Of a DNA stretch of 64,000 nt, positions 16,937 to 25,251 are shown piece by piece. The DNA lies in NCBI GenBank assembly GCA_903893315.1, contig CAITLU010000018.1:20710-84709 (forward strand). Reading direction: 5' to 3'. The position numbers and the translations under genes are program-made. Source of the DNA: an uncultured bacterium (GTDB lineage Bacteria; Desulfobacterota; Binatia; UBA1149; CAITLU01). The notes beneath the pieces are model-generated. The model did no database searches and was not told the origin of the DNA. It was given only the letters and a program-made list of their open reading frames with translations. Position 1 is the first letter of the stretch; each line of letters starts with the position of its first letter.

Positions 16937-17782
16937 TCACTCGTCGCGCGCCGGACCTCTGTTCAAGCGGCTGTCCATGTACCGGCGTGCAGCTTCGAAG
17001 TATTCCGGATCGCACACCGCGCCGAGCAACCCGTCTCCATCGGCAAAACTCGTGGTTCCGACGCTCATCGCGCGAGTGATCGCCACTACGTGTTCCTTGG
17101 TGATGACAACCGGCACCGAGGGCTTGGCGACCAGTTCGGCGGCCAGCGCTTCGGTGGTGGAGGCCACTTGATCGGCCGCTACCACGCGATTGACGAAGCC
17201 CAGGGACTTGGCTTCGGCCGCGCTGAAGCGCCGGCAGGTCAGCACCAGTTCCTTGGTCATCGCCGGACCGATCTCGCGCACCAGCCGCGGGATGCCGCCC
17301 CATGCCAGCGGGATGCCGATGTCGACCTCGGGAATGAACATCACCGTGTCCTCGGCGACCACGCGAAGATCGCAGGCGGCCATCAGCACGACACCGCCGC
17401 CGACTGCGTGCCCGTGAACCTGGGCGATGGTGACGGCGCGCATCTGTTCGATCGCGTCGGCCATGCGAAGCCCGTACTGCCCGACTTCACGGCGGTAGAT
17501 CCACGGATTACCGGAACCCGGCAGGCCCGGCATCACCGGCGGGTCGCGCAGGTCGGCACCGGCGGAAAAAGCGCGTCCGTCGCCGCTGACGATGACGACG
17601 CGCAATTCGCGGTGCTCATCGAACCAGCGCGCTGCCCGCGCCAGTTCCTGCAACATCAGCGCGCCCATCGCGTTAAGCCGTTCGGGCCGCGCCAGCGTGA
17701 GGCGCCCGAGCGGTCCATCGACGCGAACGCGGATGGTCTCGAAGGTCGGAGTTTCAGGTATGAGTGTTTCGGTCTGTTGCAT
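16937..17782 (-). CDS. Enoyl-CoA hydratase/isomerase (crotonase) family protein
   Basis: The protein has 281 residues from the ATG at 17782; the frame extends upstream, but only this start begins at a normal crotonase N-terminus. Visible are ARPERLNAMG, the oxyanion-hole segment AFSAGADLRDPP near residue 67, and GHAVGGGVVLMAACDLRVV. Here the first catalytic glutamate position reads Val (GGGVVL), while the second is kept (MFIPEVDIGIP). This is the reverse of the paralogue at 14494-15258. Isomerase or hydrolase activity is as likely as hydration. The gene is divergent from a small membrane protein gene. Confidence 0.85.
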   Translation of the reverse strand: MQQTETLIPETPTFETIRVRVDGPLGRLTLARPERLNAMGALMLQELARAARWFDEHRELRVVIVSGDGRAFSAGADLRDPPVMPGLPGSGNPWIYRREVGQYGLRMADAIEQMRAVTIAQVHGHAVGGGVVLMAACDLRVVAEDTVMFIPEVDIGIPLAWGGIPRLVREIGPAMTKELVLTCRRFSAAEAKSLGFVNRVVAADQVASTTEALAAELVAKPSVPVVITKEHVVAITRAMSVGTTSFADGDGLLGAVCDPEYFEAARRYMDSRLNRGPARDE

Positions 17783-17877
17783 GGTGCCGTCTTGATAGCG
17801 CAGCGCCCGCGGCGCGACAATGGCGGGCCGCGCGGCGCCGGCGCCGCGGCTCGGCCATCGCGAATGCAGGGGTTGTG

Positions 17878-18522
17878 ATGGGCAAGGTTTCAAGCGTGTG
17901 GTCCCGGCTTTGGGGTGCGATGAGTGCGGCGGCGTTCTGGGTCGGCCTTGGTGCGGCCGTGCTGGATGCGCTGGTGATTGCGCCGCTGTGGACTTCGTCG
18001 CCGCCGCTTTCGGTACGGGCCTGGGCTGACCTGGCGGTGCGTCCCGAGCCCGAGCGGTTCTTCGTTCCGCTGGCGGCGTTTCTTGCGCTGGGGACGCTGC
18101 TGGCGTGGCTGTCGGACCTCACCATTGCCGGGGCCCGGCGCTGGTGGCTGACGCTGGCGACCGTCGCGGCCTTCGGAGTGCTGTGGGCATCGGCCGCCGA
18201 ACTGGTGTCGATCGAGAGAGCCGTTACCGCTGCTGCGGCTCACGACGATCTGGCTGTGGTTGGTCTGGCCAGTGACTGGCTGCGCTGGAGTCTGTTACGT
18301 TTCGGTGCACTGGCGATGGGAAGTTACGCCGCATATCGCGGGCATCTGGCGGCCTTGCTGGCGCGGCGCCTGCCGGGCCGCGCCGACGCAGCGGGGCACG
18401 CGAACCGCGACGGCGGCCGCGTGATACGAGGCAAGGGGCCCGTCGCAATTGCCGAGACGCGAGGCTCTTCACGACGCGCAAAACGCCGCGAAGACTTCGT
18501 CTGGAACGAAGATGACGAGTGA
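17878..18522 (+). CDS. Small integral membrane protein of unknown function
   Basis: The 214-residue protein has three or four hydrophobic helices (about residues 12-36, 57-80, 86-108 and 132-155) followed by a basic, hydrophilic C-terminal tail of about 55 residues ending in acidic residues (WNEDDE). The ATG at 17878 follows a G-rich stretch (CAGGGG). The frame extends upstream to 17764, but that part is Arg/Ala-rich and unlikely to be coding. I recognise no family. It stands alone between the crotonase and HU genes. Confidence 0.6.
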   Translation: MGKVSSVWSRLWGAMSAAAFWVGLGAAVLDALVIAPLWTSSPPLSVRAWADLAVRPEPERFFVPLAAFLALGTLLAWLSDLTIAGARRWWLTLATVAAFGVLWASAAELVSIERAVTAAAAHDDLAVVGLASDWLRWSLLRFGALAMGSYAAYRGHLAALLARRLPGRADAAGHANRDGGRVIRGKGPVAIAETRGSSRRAKRREDFVWNEDDE

Positions 18523-18686
18523 TTCACGCACTCGCAGACCTCCGCGATTGACGCTGCGCGGTCCCGGAACCCAGCGTCGGGTCCGCTCATAGGCAAAAAA
18601 TAGCGGTTTGCACAGCCCTCCGCGTTGACTACAGGCTTTTTTTCGCTGCAAGATGCTCGCCTCGCGGAAGGAGTTTACTTATACTT

Positions 18687-18702
18687 CCGCGATAATACGC
18701 GG
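18687..18702. promoter_or_regulatory. Inverted repeat upstream of the HU gene, adjoining a -10-like TATACT
   Basis: CCGCG-ATAATA-CGCGG lies two bases after a TATACT hexamer (18680-18685) and 37 bases before the HU start. It could be an operator overlapping a start site. No convincing -35 box was found at the right distance, so the promoter itself is unproven. Confidence 0.25.
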
Positions 18703-18738
18703 GCGAGGGCCCGTTGGAAGGATGAAGGAGTAGGAGGC

Positions 18739-19065
18739 ATGGCAAAAAAAGCAGGACCGATCACAGCCGCGCAGACCAAGAGCCAGTTGATGGGCTCGAT
18801 CGCGGAAGCAACCGGACTTTCCAAGAGACAGGTGGCGAGCGTCGTGGAATCGCTCTCGGATCACATAATCCGTCACCTCAAGCCCAAGGGTGTCGGCAAG
18901 TTCACACTTCCCGGCGTGGCGAAGTTCACCACCGTGAACAAGCCTGCCCGTAAGGCCCGCAAGGGGATCAACCCCTTCACTGGCGAAGAGATCATGATCA
19001 AGGCCAAGCCGGCTTCACGCGGTGTGCGCGTGCGTCCGCTCAAGGCCGTCAAGGACCAGGTCTGA
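18739..19065 (+). CDS. HU/IHF family DNA-binding protein
   Basis: The 108-residue nucleoid protein keeps the two-helix dimerisation part (KSQLMGSIAEATGLSKRQVASVVESL) and the beta-arm body with GVGKFTLPGVAKF. The region around INPFTGEEIMIKAKPASRGVRVRPLK matches the HU arm and its proline tip. It has an N-terminal MAKKAG extension and a basic tail. It binds and bends DNA. The ribosome site AGGAGTAGGAGGC is strong, as expected for an abundant protein. It is a single-gene unit with a long hairpin just downstream. Confidence 0.92.
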   Translation: MAKKAGPITAAQTKSQLMGSIAEATGLSKRQVASVVESLSDHIIRHLKPKGVGKFTLPGVAKFTTVNKPARKARKGINPFTGEEIMIKAKPASRGVRVRPLKAVKDQV

Positions 19066-19085
19066 GCCTGAATCCTTTGCCCACA

Positions 19086-19129
19086 GCTTCCGGCCGGGAA
19101 GAGCCTTCGGGCTGTTCCCGGCTGGAAGC
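19086..19129 (+). terminator. Long hairpin terminator after the HU gene
   Basis: GCTTCCGGCCGGGAAGAGCC pairs with GGCTGTTCCCGGCTGGAAGC around a TTCG tetraloop, a 20-base stem with few mismatches. It begins 20 bases after the stop. A UUCG loop closed by C-G is exceptionally stable. The U-tract after it is poor, so it may act as an RNA 3'-end stabiliser as well as a terminator. Confidence 0.7.
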
Positions 19130-19173
19130 GGTTCCGCAGCCACTTCGGCGGAGCTACGGCGCGTACAATCTCG

Positions 19174-20235
19174 ATGCTGCATCAAACCGACGACCTTCGT
19201 ATCGCGGGCCTTCGCCCGCTCATTCCCCCCGCAATCCTGACTGAAGAATTGCCGCTGTCCGAGCAGGCGTCGATGGCCGTGGCCGAGGGCCGCGAGCAAG
19301 CCACGCGCATCGTCTGCGGCGACGACGATCGCCTCCTGGTGGTCGTCGGTCCCTGTTCGATCCACGACCCCGAAGCTGCGCTCGAGTACGCTCGTCTGCT
19401 GCTGCCGTATCGGGCCGCTCTGGCCGGCGAACTGTGCATCGTGATGCGGGTCTACTTCGAGAAGCCGCGCACGACGGTGGGGTGGAAGGGCCTCATCAAC
19501 GATCCCGACCTCGACGGCAGCTTCAACATCAACCGCGGCCTGCGCAAGGCCAGACGTCTTCTTCTCGATCTCGGCAACCTGGGGCTGCCGGTAGGATCGG
19601 AGTTCCTCGATACCATCAGCCCCCAGTTCATCGCCGATCTCATTTCGTGGGGGGCCATCGGCGCGCGCACCACCGAGAGCCAGGTCCACCGCGAGTTGGC
19701 CTCGGGCCTTTCGGTGCCGGTCGGATTCAAGAACGGCACCGACGGCAACACGCAGATCTGCATCGACGCGATTCGCGCGGCGCGGGATCCGCATCACTTC
19801 TTGTCGGTTTCCAAGCAGGGACTGTCGGCCATCGTTTCGACCAAGGGCAACGACGCCTGCCACGTCATCCTGCGAGGCTCGGCAAAGGGGCCGAATTACG
19901 ACGTGCCCAGCATCGAGGCCGTGGTCGCCAAGCTGCGGGCGGCCGCGCTGCCCGAGCGCGTGATGATCGACTGCAGTCACGGCAACAGCCGCAAGGACTA
20001 TCGCCGCCAGTGCCAGGTGGCGGAGGAACTGTCGGTCCAGATCGAAGCCGGCTTTCCGTACGTCTGCGGCGTGATGCTCGAATCGCATCTGGTCGAAGGA
20101 CGCCAGGATCTGGTGGTCGGTGAGCCGCTCGTCTATGGGCAGAGCATCACCGATTCGTGCATCTCGTGGGAGACCACGGTGCCGGTGCTCGAACGGCTGG
20201 CCGCCGCAGTCCGGCGCCGCCGCGCCCTGCGTTAG
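19174..20235 (+). CDS. aroG: 3-deoxy-7-phosphoheptulonate (DAHP) synthase, class I
   Basis: The 353-residue enzyme catalyses the first step of the shikimate pathway, condensing PEP and erythrose 4-phosphate. Diagnostic segments are VVVGPCSIHDPEAALEYA (about 52-69), MRVYFEKPRTTVGWKGLIND (about 92-111), GARTTESQVHRELASGLS, VGFKNGTDG and MIDCSHGNSRKD. Length and motifs match the AroF/G/H type with feedback-sensitive N-terminal extension. Which amino acid inhibits it cannot be read with confidence. No other aromatic pathway gene is adjacent. aroG is used here as the generic name. Confidence 0.94.
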   Translation: MLHQTDDLRIAGLRPLIPPAILTEELPLSEQASMAVAEGREQATRIVCGDDDRLLVVVGPCSIHDPEAALEYARLLLPYRAALAGELCIVMRVYFEKPRTTVGWKGLINDPDLDGSFNINRGLRKARRLLLDLGNLGLPVGSEFLDTISPQFIADLISWGAIGARTTESQVHRELASGLSVPVGFKNGTDGNTQICIDAIRAARDPHHFLSVSKQGLSAIVSTKGNDACHVILRGSAKGPNYDVPSIEAVVAKLRAAALPERVMIDCSHGNSRKDYRRQCQVAEELSVQIEAGFPYVCGVMLESHLVEGRQDLVVGEPLVYGQSITDSCISWETTVPVLERLAAAVRRRRALR

Positions 20236-20278
20236 CTTCGTTCACTCTGCAAGCGGCTCGGGTTAGGGTCCGGGCCCT

Positions 20279-21349
20279 ATGCAATACGATCCCTTCGTCA
20301 GAGGCTCTCATCCGGTCGGCGTGCGCAGCGTCGATCTCACTGATGCGTCACGTTCGCGGTATCTGCCGGTCGAGATGTGGTATCCGGCCACCTCGGCCTA
20401 TCGGGGCAAGGATACCGACGAGACCAGCAGGGATCACTACGATCTGCTGCCCGGCTTTCCGCCTCAGACCCAGGATGCCGTGCGCGGCGCCGAAGCGGCG
20501 CCGGGACGTTTCCCCCTGGTCGTCTTTTCGCACGGGTTCGGCGGTCATCGCCGTCAGTCGACATTCCTGTGCACGCATCTGGCCAGTCACGGCTACGTTG
20601 TGGCGGCGATGGATCACACCGGCAACACCGTGATGGACGTCGCGATGCTGACGATGCAGTTGATGACCGGCGGCGAAATGCCCGACGTGGTGACGATGAT
20701 CAACGACCTGATCGTCGCGCGGCCGGCCGACGTCGTGTTCGTTCTCGATCGCGTGCTGGCGGGCGAGGCCGGGATCAGTGCCGACAGTATCGATGCCGAG
20801 CGTATCGGCATGAGCGGCCACAGCTTCGGCGGCTGGACCACGCTCAAGGTAACCGGGCTCGACCGCCGCATTCGCGCGGCGCTGCCGATGGCTCCGGCCG
20901 GCGGCGCCAGTCCGCTGCCCGCCGATCTGTTGCGCGAGGGTCTCGACTTCGCGTGGGGACGTGAGGTGCCGACTCTCTATCTGGTCGCCGACAAGGATAC
21001 CTTGCTGCCGCTGCCTGGAATGCACGAGTTGCTCGGACGCACGCCGTCGGTGAACAAGCGCATCGCGATCCTGGGCAACTCCGACCACATGCACTTCTGC
21101 GACGACGTCGAAGCCATGCACGAGTTGTTTCGCACGATGCCGCCGCCGGGACCTCTGGCCGAGATCGCCAAGTCTCTGCCGCCGGTAAGTGAACTGGCGC
21201 CGGGCGAACACGGCTACGCGTTCAGTCGCGCTCTTGGCCTTGCTCACATGGACGCGGTGCTCAAAGGCTGCCGCGAGGCCGCGGACTTCCTGACCAGTGA
21301 TCTGGCGGCGGCCTTCGCCTCTCGCGGCATCGACGTTTCGGTGGGCTGA
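20279..21349 (+). CDS. Alpha/beta hydrolase, platelet-activating-factor acetylhydrolase/dienelactone hydrolase-like
   Basis: The 356-residue protein has no obvious signal peptide. Near the N-terminus is VGVRSVDLTDASRSRYLPVE and a Tyr-Pro-Ala motif typical of the PAF-AH-like family. PLVVFSHGFGGHRRQS forms the oxyanion region (about residue 80), the nucleophile elbow is GMSGHSFGGW (serine near 182), the Asp is in LVADKDTLLP and a His is in NSDHMHFCD. The family hydrolyses short acyl esters or oxidised lipids. It stands 43 bases after aroG on the same strand, with no functional link evident. Confidence 0.8.
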   Translation: MQYDPFVRGSHPVGVRSVDLTDASRSRYLPVEMWYPATSAYRGKDTDETSRDHYDLLPGFPPQTQDAVRGAEAAPGRFPLVVFSHGFGGHRRQSTFLCTHLASHGYVVAAMDHTGNTVMDVAMLTMQLMTGGEMPDVVTMINDLIVARPADVVFVLDRVLAGEAGISADSIDAERIGMSGHSFGGWTTLKVTGLDRRIRAALPMAPAGGASPLPADLLREGLDFAWGREVPTLYLVADKDTLLPLPGMHELLGRTPSVNKRIAILGNSDHMHFCDDVEAMHELFRTMPPPGPLAEIAKSLPPVSELAPGEHGYAFSRALGLAHMDAVLKGCREAADFLTSDLAAAFASRGIDVSVG

Positions 21350-21450
21350 AGCCGCCCGCGGCGCGGCCGGCGATGCCGCGCCGATCGGTCATAGTCGGGC
21401 ACGCCGCGCCGCCAACGGCGCTCGCGCTGCGCGCAAGGTACGGATGACAG

Positions 21451-22617
21451 ATGGACTTCGCGCTTCCCGCTGAAATCGAAAGCATTCGCGTCGAAGCCGA
21501 GCGCTTGGCCGCGACCTTCGGTGACGATTACTGGCGGGCCAAGGACACTGCCCACGAATTCCCCTGGGAGTTCTACCGCGCTTTCGCCGCCGGAGGGTGG
21601 CTCGGAATCCTGGTGCCTCAGCAATACGGCGGCGCGGGGCTCGGCGTGATGGCGGCGGGCACGTTGCTGCGCGCGGTGGCCTCCAGCGGCGGCGCGATGA
21701 ACGCGGCTTCAACGCTGCACCTGTCGATCTTCGGCATGGGACCGGTGATCCACCACGGCTCCGAAGCGCTCAAGAGCAAGTACCTGCCGCTGACCGCCAG
21801 CGGCGAACTCCACGTCTCGTTCGGCGTCACCGAAGACGATGCCGGCACCGACACCTCGCGTATCCGCACCAGCGCCGTGCGTCACGGCGATCACTGGGTG
21901 GTGAGCGGCAAGAAGACCTGGAACACCAAAGCCCAGCAGGCCGACAAGATCCTGTTGCTGGCGCGCACGACGCCGCGCGAGCAGTGCGCCAAGCCGTTGG
22001 ACGGCATGACGCTGTTCCTGGCCGATCTGGATCGCAGCTATTGCGAGATCCGCGAGATCGCCAAGCTCGGCCGCAATGCGGTCAATTCGAACGAAGTGTT
22101 CCTGCGCGAACTTCCGGTGGACGACGCGGATGTCGTCGGTGAAGTGGGGCGCGGCTTCTATCATCTCCTCGACGGCATCAATCCCGAGCGGATCGTGATC
22201 GCGGCCGAGGCCGTCGGGATCGGCCGCCGTGCGCTCGACTGTGCGACCAGCTACGCGCGTGAACGCGTGGTCTTCGGCCGTCCCATCGGTCAGAACCAGG
22301 CGATCGCGCATCCGTTGGCCGATTCGTGGTCCGAACTCGAAGCCGCCGACCTGCTGTGGCTGAAGGCCGCGTGGGCTTACGACCGCGGCGACAGTGCCGG
22401 TGCGCTCGCCAACATGGCCAAGCTGCGCGCCGCCGACGCCGGCTTTCGCGCCTGCGACCGCGCGCTGCAGACGCTGGGCGGTTTCGGCTACGCCAGCGAG
22501 TACAACATCGAGCGCTACTGGCGCGAATCGCGGTTGATGCGCATCGCGCCGATTTCGCAGGAGATGGCGCTCAACTTCCTTTGCGAGCACGTGCTCGGGC
22601 TTCCCAAAAGCTATTGA
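21451..22617 (+). CDS. Acyl-CoA dehydrogenase
   Basis: The 388-residue flavoenzyme has the normal acyl-CoA dehydrogenase length. Signatures: YGGAGLGVMAAGTLLRAVAS, the FAD-contact segment VSFGVTEDDAGTDTSRI (about 128-144), GKKTWNTKAQQADKILLLAR, RERVVFGRPIGQNQAIAHPL, and the C-terminal LGGFGYASEYNIERYWRE. It oxidises acyl-CoA esters to 2-enoyl-CoA and passes electrons to ETF. Chain-length preference is not readable. The stop overlaps the probable TTG start of a Nudix gene (TTGA). Confidence 0.93.
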   Translation: MDFALPAEIESIRVEAERLAATFGDDYWRAKDTAHEFPWEFYRAFAAGGWLGILVPQQYGGAGLGVMAAGTLLRAVASSGGAMNAASTLHLSIFGMGPVIHHGSEALKSKYLPLTASGELHVSFGVTEDDAGTDTSRIRTSAVRHGDHWVVSGKKTWNTKAQQADKILLLARTTPREQCAKPLDGMTLFLADLDRSYCEIREIAKLGRNAVNSNEVFLRELPVDDADVVGEVGRGFYHLLDGINPERIVIAAEAVGIGRRALDCATSYARERVVFGRPIGQNQAIAHPLADSWSELEAADLLWLKAAWAYDRGDSAGALANMAKLRAADAGFRACDRALQTLGGFGYASEYNIERYWRESRLMRIAPISQEMALNFLCEHVLGLPKSY

Positions 22618-23048
22618 GCTCCGGCACCGAATATCCCGAACGTCCGCGCGTGGCGGTCGGCGTGGTGGTGGTCCACGAAGGCCGGGTGTTGCTGGTTGAG
22701 CGCGCCAAGCCGCCGTCTGCGGCGCAGTGGGCGGTGCCCGGCGGCAGCGTCGAACTCGGCGAAACACTCGCGCAGGCGGCCGAACGTGAAGTGCTCGAAG
22801 AGACCGGAGTTGTGGTCCGCGCGGGCCGTGTCGTTCACGTGTTCGACGGCATCACCCGCGATGAAGCTGGCCGCATACGGTTTCACTACGTAGTCGTGGA
22901 TGTCGAGGCCGAGTATCTGAGCGGGCAGGTGCGTGCGGCCGACGACGCGGGCGCAGCAGGGTGGTTCGATCGTCACGAAGTCGAGGCTCTGAGGCTCAGT
23001 GAGATCACCAGGCTGGTGCTGCGCGACATCGTCGGTTTTCTCGCTTAG
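22614..23048 (+). CDS. Nudix hydrolase
   Basis: The 144-residue protein begins at TTG 22614, which overlaps the stop of the acyl-CoA dehydrogenase gene; the sequence SSGTEYPERPRVAVGVVVVH is a normal Nudix N-terminus. The Nudix box is complete: GGSVELGETLAQ followed by EREVLEETGV (about residues 42-66). PSAAQWAVPGG precedes it. The fold resembles ADP-ribose/NADH-type or nucleoside-triphosphate pyrophosphatases, with no specificity assignable. A frame extends upstream inside the dehydrogenase gene but is not coding there. Confidence 0.85.
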   Translation: MSSGTEYPERPRVAVGVVVVHEGRVLLVERAKPPSAAQWAVPGGSVELGETLAQAAEREVLEETGVVVRAGRVVHVFDGITRDEAGRIRFHYVVVDVEAEYLSGQVRAADDAGAAGWFDRHEVEALRLSEITRLVLRDIVGFLA

Positions 23049-23165
23049 CAGGTGCTCTGAGTTCGACGCGGGATGCGCGAAGAAGCGACACTGACGATCC
23101 TTCCGGCCGCAATGCTGACTCGACACGCAAGCCGGGGGCGACTAGTGTCCCACGTTGGTACCACG

Positions 23166-24461
23166 GTGAAGACACTCCATTTACTTGAAGTTCACGCACG
23201 CTCTCTTCCGATGATGTTCGCTGCAGCGATGCTCGCGGCCGCCTGTTCCGCGTCGCGGCCGCCCGCCGGACCTTTGCCGGCCGCGTTGTCGTCGTCGCCG
23301 GCCTCGGTGGTCGCCGCCGATTTTGCCGATCGCTCGGTGCTGAGACTGCGTCTGCGCAACGTGCCGGCCCAGGCCTGGCGTCTGGTCGAGCCGCACTGGA
23401 CACGGGTGCCGGACTTTCAGCGCGGCGCCCTGCAGGCGGCGCTTCTGGAAATCTTCGACGAAAAGAAACTGATCGCACCGGCTTCCGATCGGCTGGCTGC
23501 TGCTGCTGCGGCTGATCCGGTGCTTGCGGCCAAGACTCTTGAATGGTTGCGCTCGCCTCTGGCCTCCGAACTCAAGTTCGTTGAAGCCACGGTCCTGCGC
23601 ACCGATCTCGACCGTCGCGATACGTTCCTGGAAAAGTACGCGCAGGTCAGTGACGACGGCGGTCCGGAAGTACGCATGTCGCGAATTCGTGCGCTGGCCG
23701 CGGCGACCGACGCCGTCGAGACGACACTCGACATCACGCAGGCAGTCGGTTTGGCGACCGCCGGCCTGATAAACGCGTCCATCCCCGCGCCGGAGCGGCT
23801 CGCTCAGTCGGAGCTTGAAGCCGTCGTGCGTCGCGAGCGCAAGTCTCCTGAGGTCGTAAAGACCTACGAACCGGTGGTGCTGGCGGCGCTGCTGTATCGT
23901 TATCGCGATCTGTCGCTCGACGAGCTCGACGAGTACGTGGCCTTCGCGCGCAGCGATGCCGGGGTCTGGTACCACCGCGTGCTCGTCGATGCGGTGCTTG
24001 CCGCGGTCAAGGATGCCGGCAAGGAGATAGGCGAGGACGATCTGCTGGCCAAGTCCGGCGCCCGTCCGGTTTTCGATCCGGAGGAAGCGTTGCTGGCACT
24101 GCCTTCGGGGCGCCGCGTGCGTGTGCTCGGGATGACCGGCATTCAGATGGACGCCAAGCCCGCGGTGATTCTTCGTTACGAGACGTTCCTCACGCTCAAG
24201 GACGCAGTCGCAGTCCGGCACGAGGCCGACGAAGTGTGGGAGCGCGTGCGCGGTGACATCGAAAGTGCCGGCAGCGGCGCCGCGGTGTTGCAGGCTACCG
24301 GCTCGGTTGACGGCTGGGTGTTTCCGTCGGCGTCAACGCGCAGCTTTGCGTGGCAGCGTGAACACGACGGCGCCTGGAAGCTGCTTACCACCGCGACATC
24401 GGCGCGCGCCGGCAGATCCGATGCCATCCAGCACGAGACGTTGTGGAGTCTGGCTCCATAG
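23166..24461 (+). CDS. Exported lipoprotein of unknown function
   Basis: The protein has 431 residues from GTG 23166; the frame is open upstream to 23073 but only this start gives a compact signal peptide (VKTLHLLEVHARSLPMMFAA, then AMLAAACS). The lipidated cysteine would be at about residue 27. The mature part is largely helical and Ala-rich. One segment (YRDLSLDELDEYVAFARSDA) resembles the end of DUF2059-type domains, which recur in exported proteins of unknown role. The C-terminal 100 residues look like a separate beta-rich module. No catalytic motif is seen. Confidence 0.65.
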   Translation: MKTLHLLEVHARSLPMMFAAAMLAAACSASRPPAGPLPAALSSSPASVVAADFADRSVLRLRLRNVPAQAWRLVEPHWTRVPDFQRGALQAALLEIFDEKKLIAPASDRLAAAAAADPVLAAKTLEWLRSPLASELKFVEATVLRTDLDRRDTFLEKYAQVSDDGGPEVRMSRIRALAAATDAVETTLDITQAVGLATAGLINASIPAPERLAQSELEAVVRRERKSPEVVKTYEPVVLAALLYRYRDLSLDELDEYVAFARSDAGVWYHRVLVDAVLAAVKDAGKEIGEDDLLAKSGARPVFDPEEALLALPSGRRVRVLGMTGIQMDAKPAVILRYETFLTLKDAVAVRHEADEVWERVRGDIESAGSGAAVLQATGSVDGWVFPSASTRSFAWQREHDGAWKLLTTATSARAGRSDAIQHETLWSLAP

Positions 24462-24487
24462 GTTTTCGCCGCTAGGCGACGGCGCTG

Positions 24488-25090
24488 TCAGGTCCGGATG
24501 TCGCCCCCGATCGCGGTACCCGGCGCTGGCCGATACGCCTGCATGCGGTCGAGCAGTTGCGCCGGCGTGGTCGCCACCAATACCGCTGCGCGATGCTTGG
24601 GCTTGAGGAATCCTTCGGTGACCGAACGGTCCAGCAACGCGAGCAGCTCGCTGTAGTAACCGGCGACATCGAGAAGGCCGCAGGGCTTGGCGTGCAGTCC
24701 CAGTTGTCTCCAGGTCAGGATCTCGAAGAACTCCTCGAAGGTACCGATGCCTCCAGGCATCGCCACGAATCCGTCGGAAAGCTCCGCCATCAGCGCCTTG
24801 CGCGTGTGCATCGAGTCGACGACGCGCAGGTCGTCAATGCCGTGGTGAGCAAGTTCCCGGTCGGCCAGCCCGCGCGGAATGATGCCGGTGACACGAACAC
24901 CGTGACCGAGCGCCGCGTCGGCGAGGACACCCATCAGGCCGACGTTGCCGCCTCCGTAGACCAATTCGATATCACGCCCGGCCAACTCCGCGGCGAGTTC
25001 CCGCGCGGCGCCGGCGTACTCGTCGCGCGCGCCGCTGCTGGAACCGCAGAACACGCAGAGGCGGTGCAGGCGGCCGGTGTTTTCTAGCAC
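24488..25090 (-). CDS. LOG family protein (cytokinin riboside monophosphate phosphoribohydrolase-like)
   Basis: The 200-residue Rossmann-like protein has CVFCGSSSGAR at the N-terminus, VYGGGNVGLMG near residue 44, and the family signature MPGGIGTFEEFFEILTW near 109-125. Many proteins of this family were once labelled lysine decarboxylases; members hydrolyse nucleoside monophosphates to base and ribose phosphate. It is convergent with the lipoprotein gene, with only 26 bases between stops. Confidence 0.9.
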   Translation of the reverse strand: MLENTGRLHRLCVFCGSSSGARDEYAGAARELAAELAGRDIELVYGGGNVGLMGVLADAALGHGVRVTGIIPRGLADRELAHHGIDDLRVVDSMHTRKALMAELSDGFVAMPGGIGTFEEFFEILTWRQLGLHAKPCGLLDVAGYYSELLALLDRSVTEGFLKPKHRAAVLVATTPAQLLDRMQAYRPAPGTAIGGDIRT

Positions 25091-25251
25091 GGCTGTGCTC
25101 GGCGTTGACGGATCACGGGCACGGTTGCGTCCCGGTGGTGCGCAAATGTGCGACCGGCCAGCACGCGACTGTTCATCTCACCTTCGACTCGGTGATGACT
25201 GGCCGTCTGTCGTCGGCCGCGAAGCGGGAGGTGACGAATACGCATCATTAT

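Noticed and set aside
24466..24479. Small hairpin TCGCC-GCTA-GGCGA between two convergent stops
   Set aside because: A five-pair stem without a T-tract in either direction is too weak to call a terminator.
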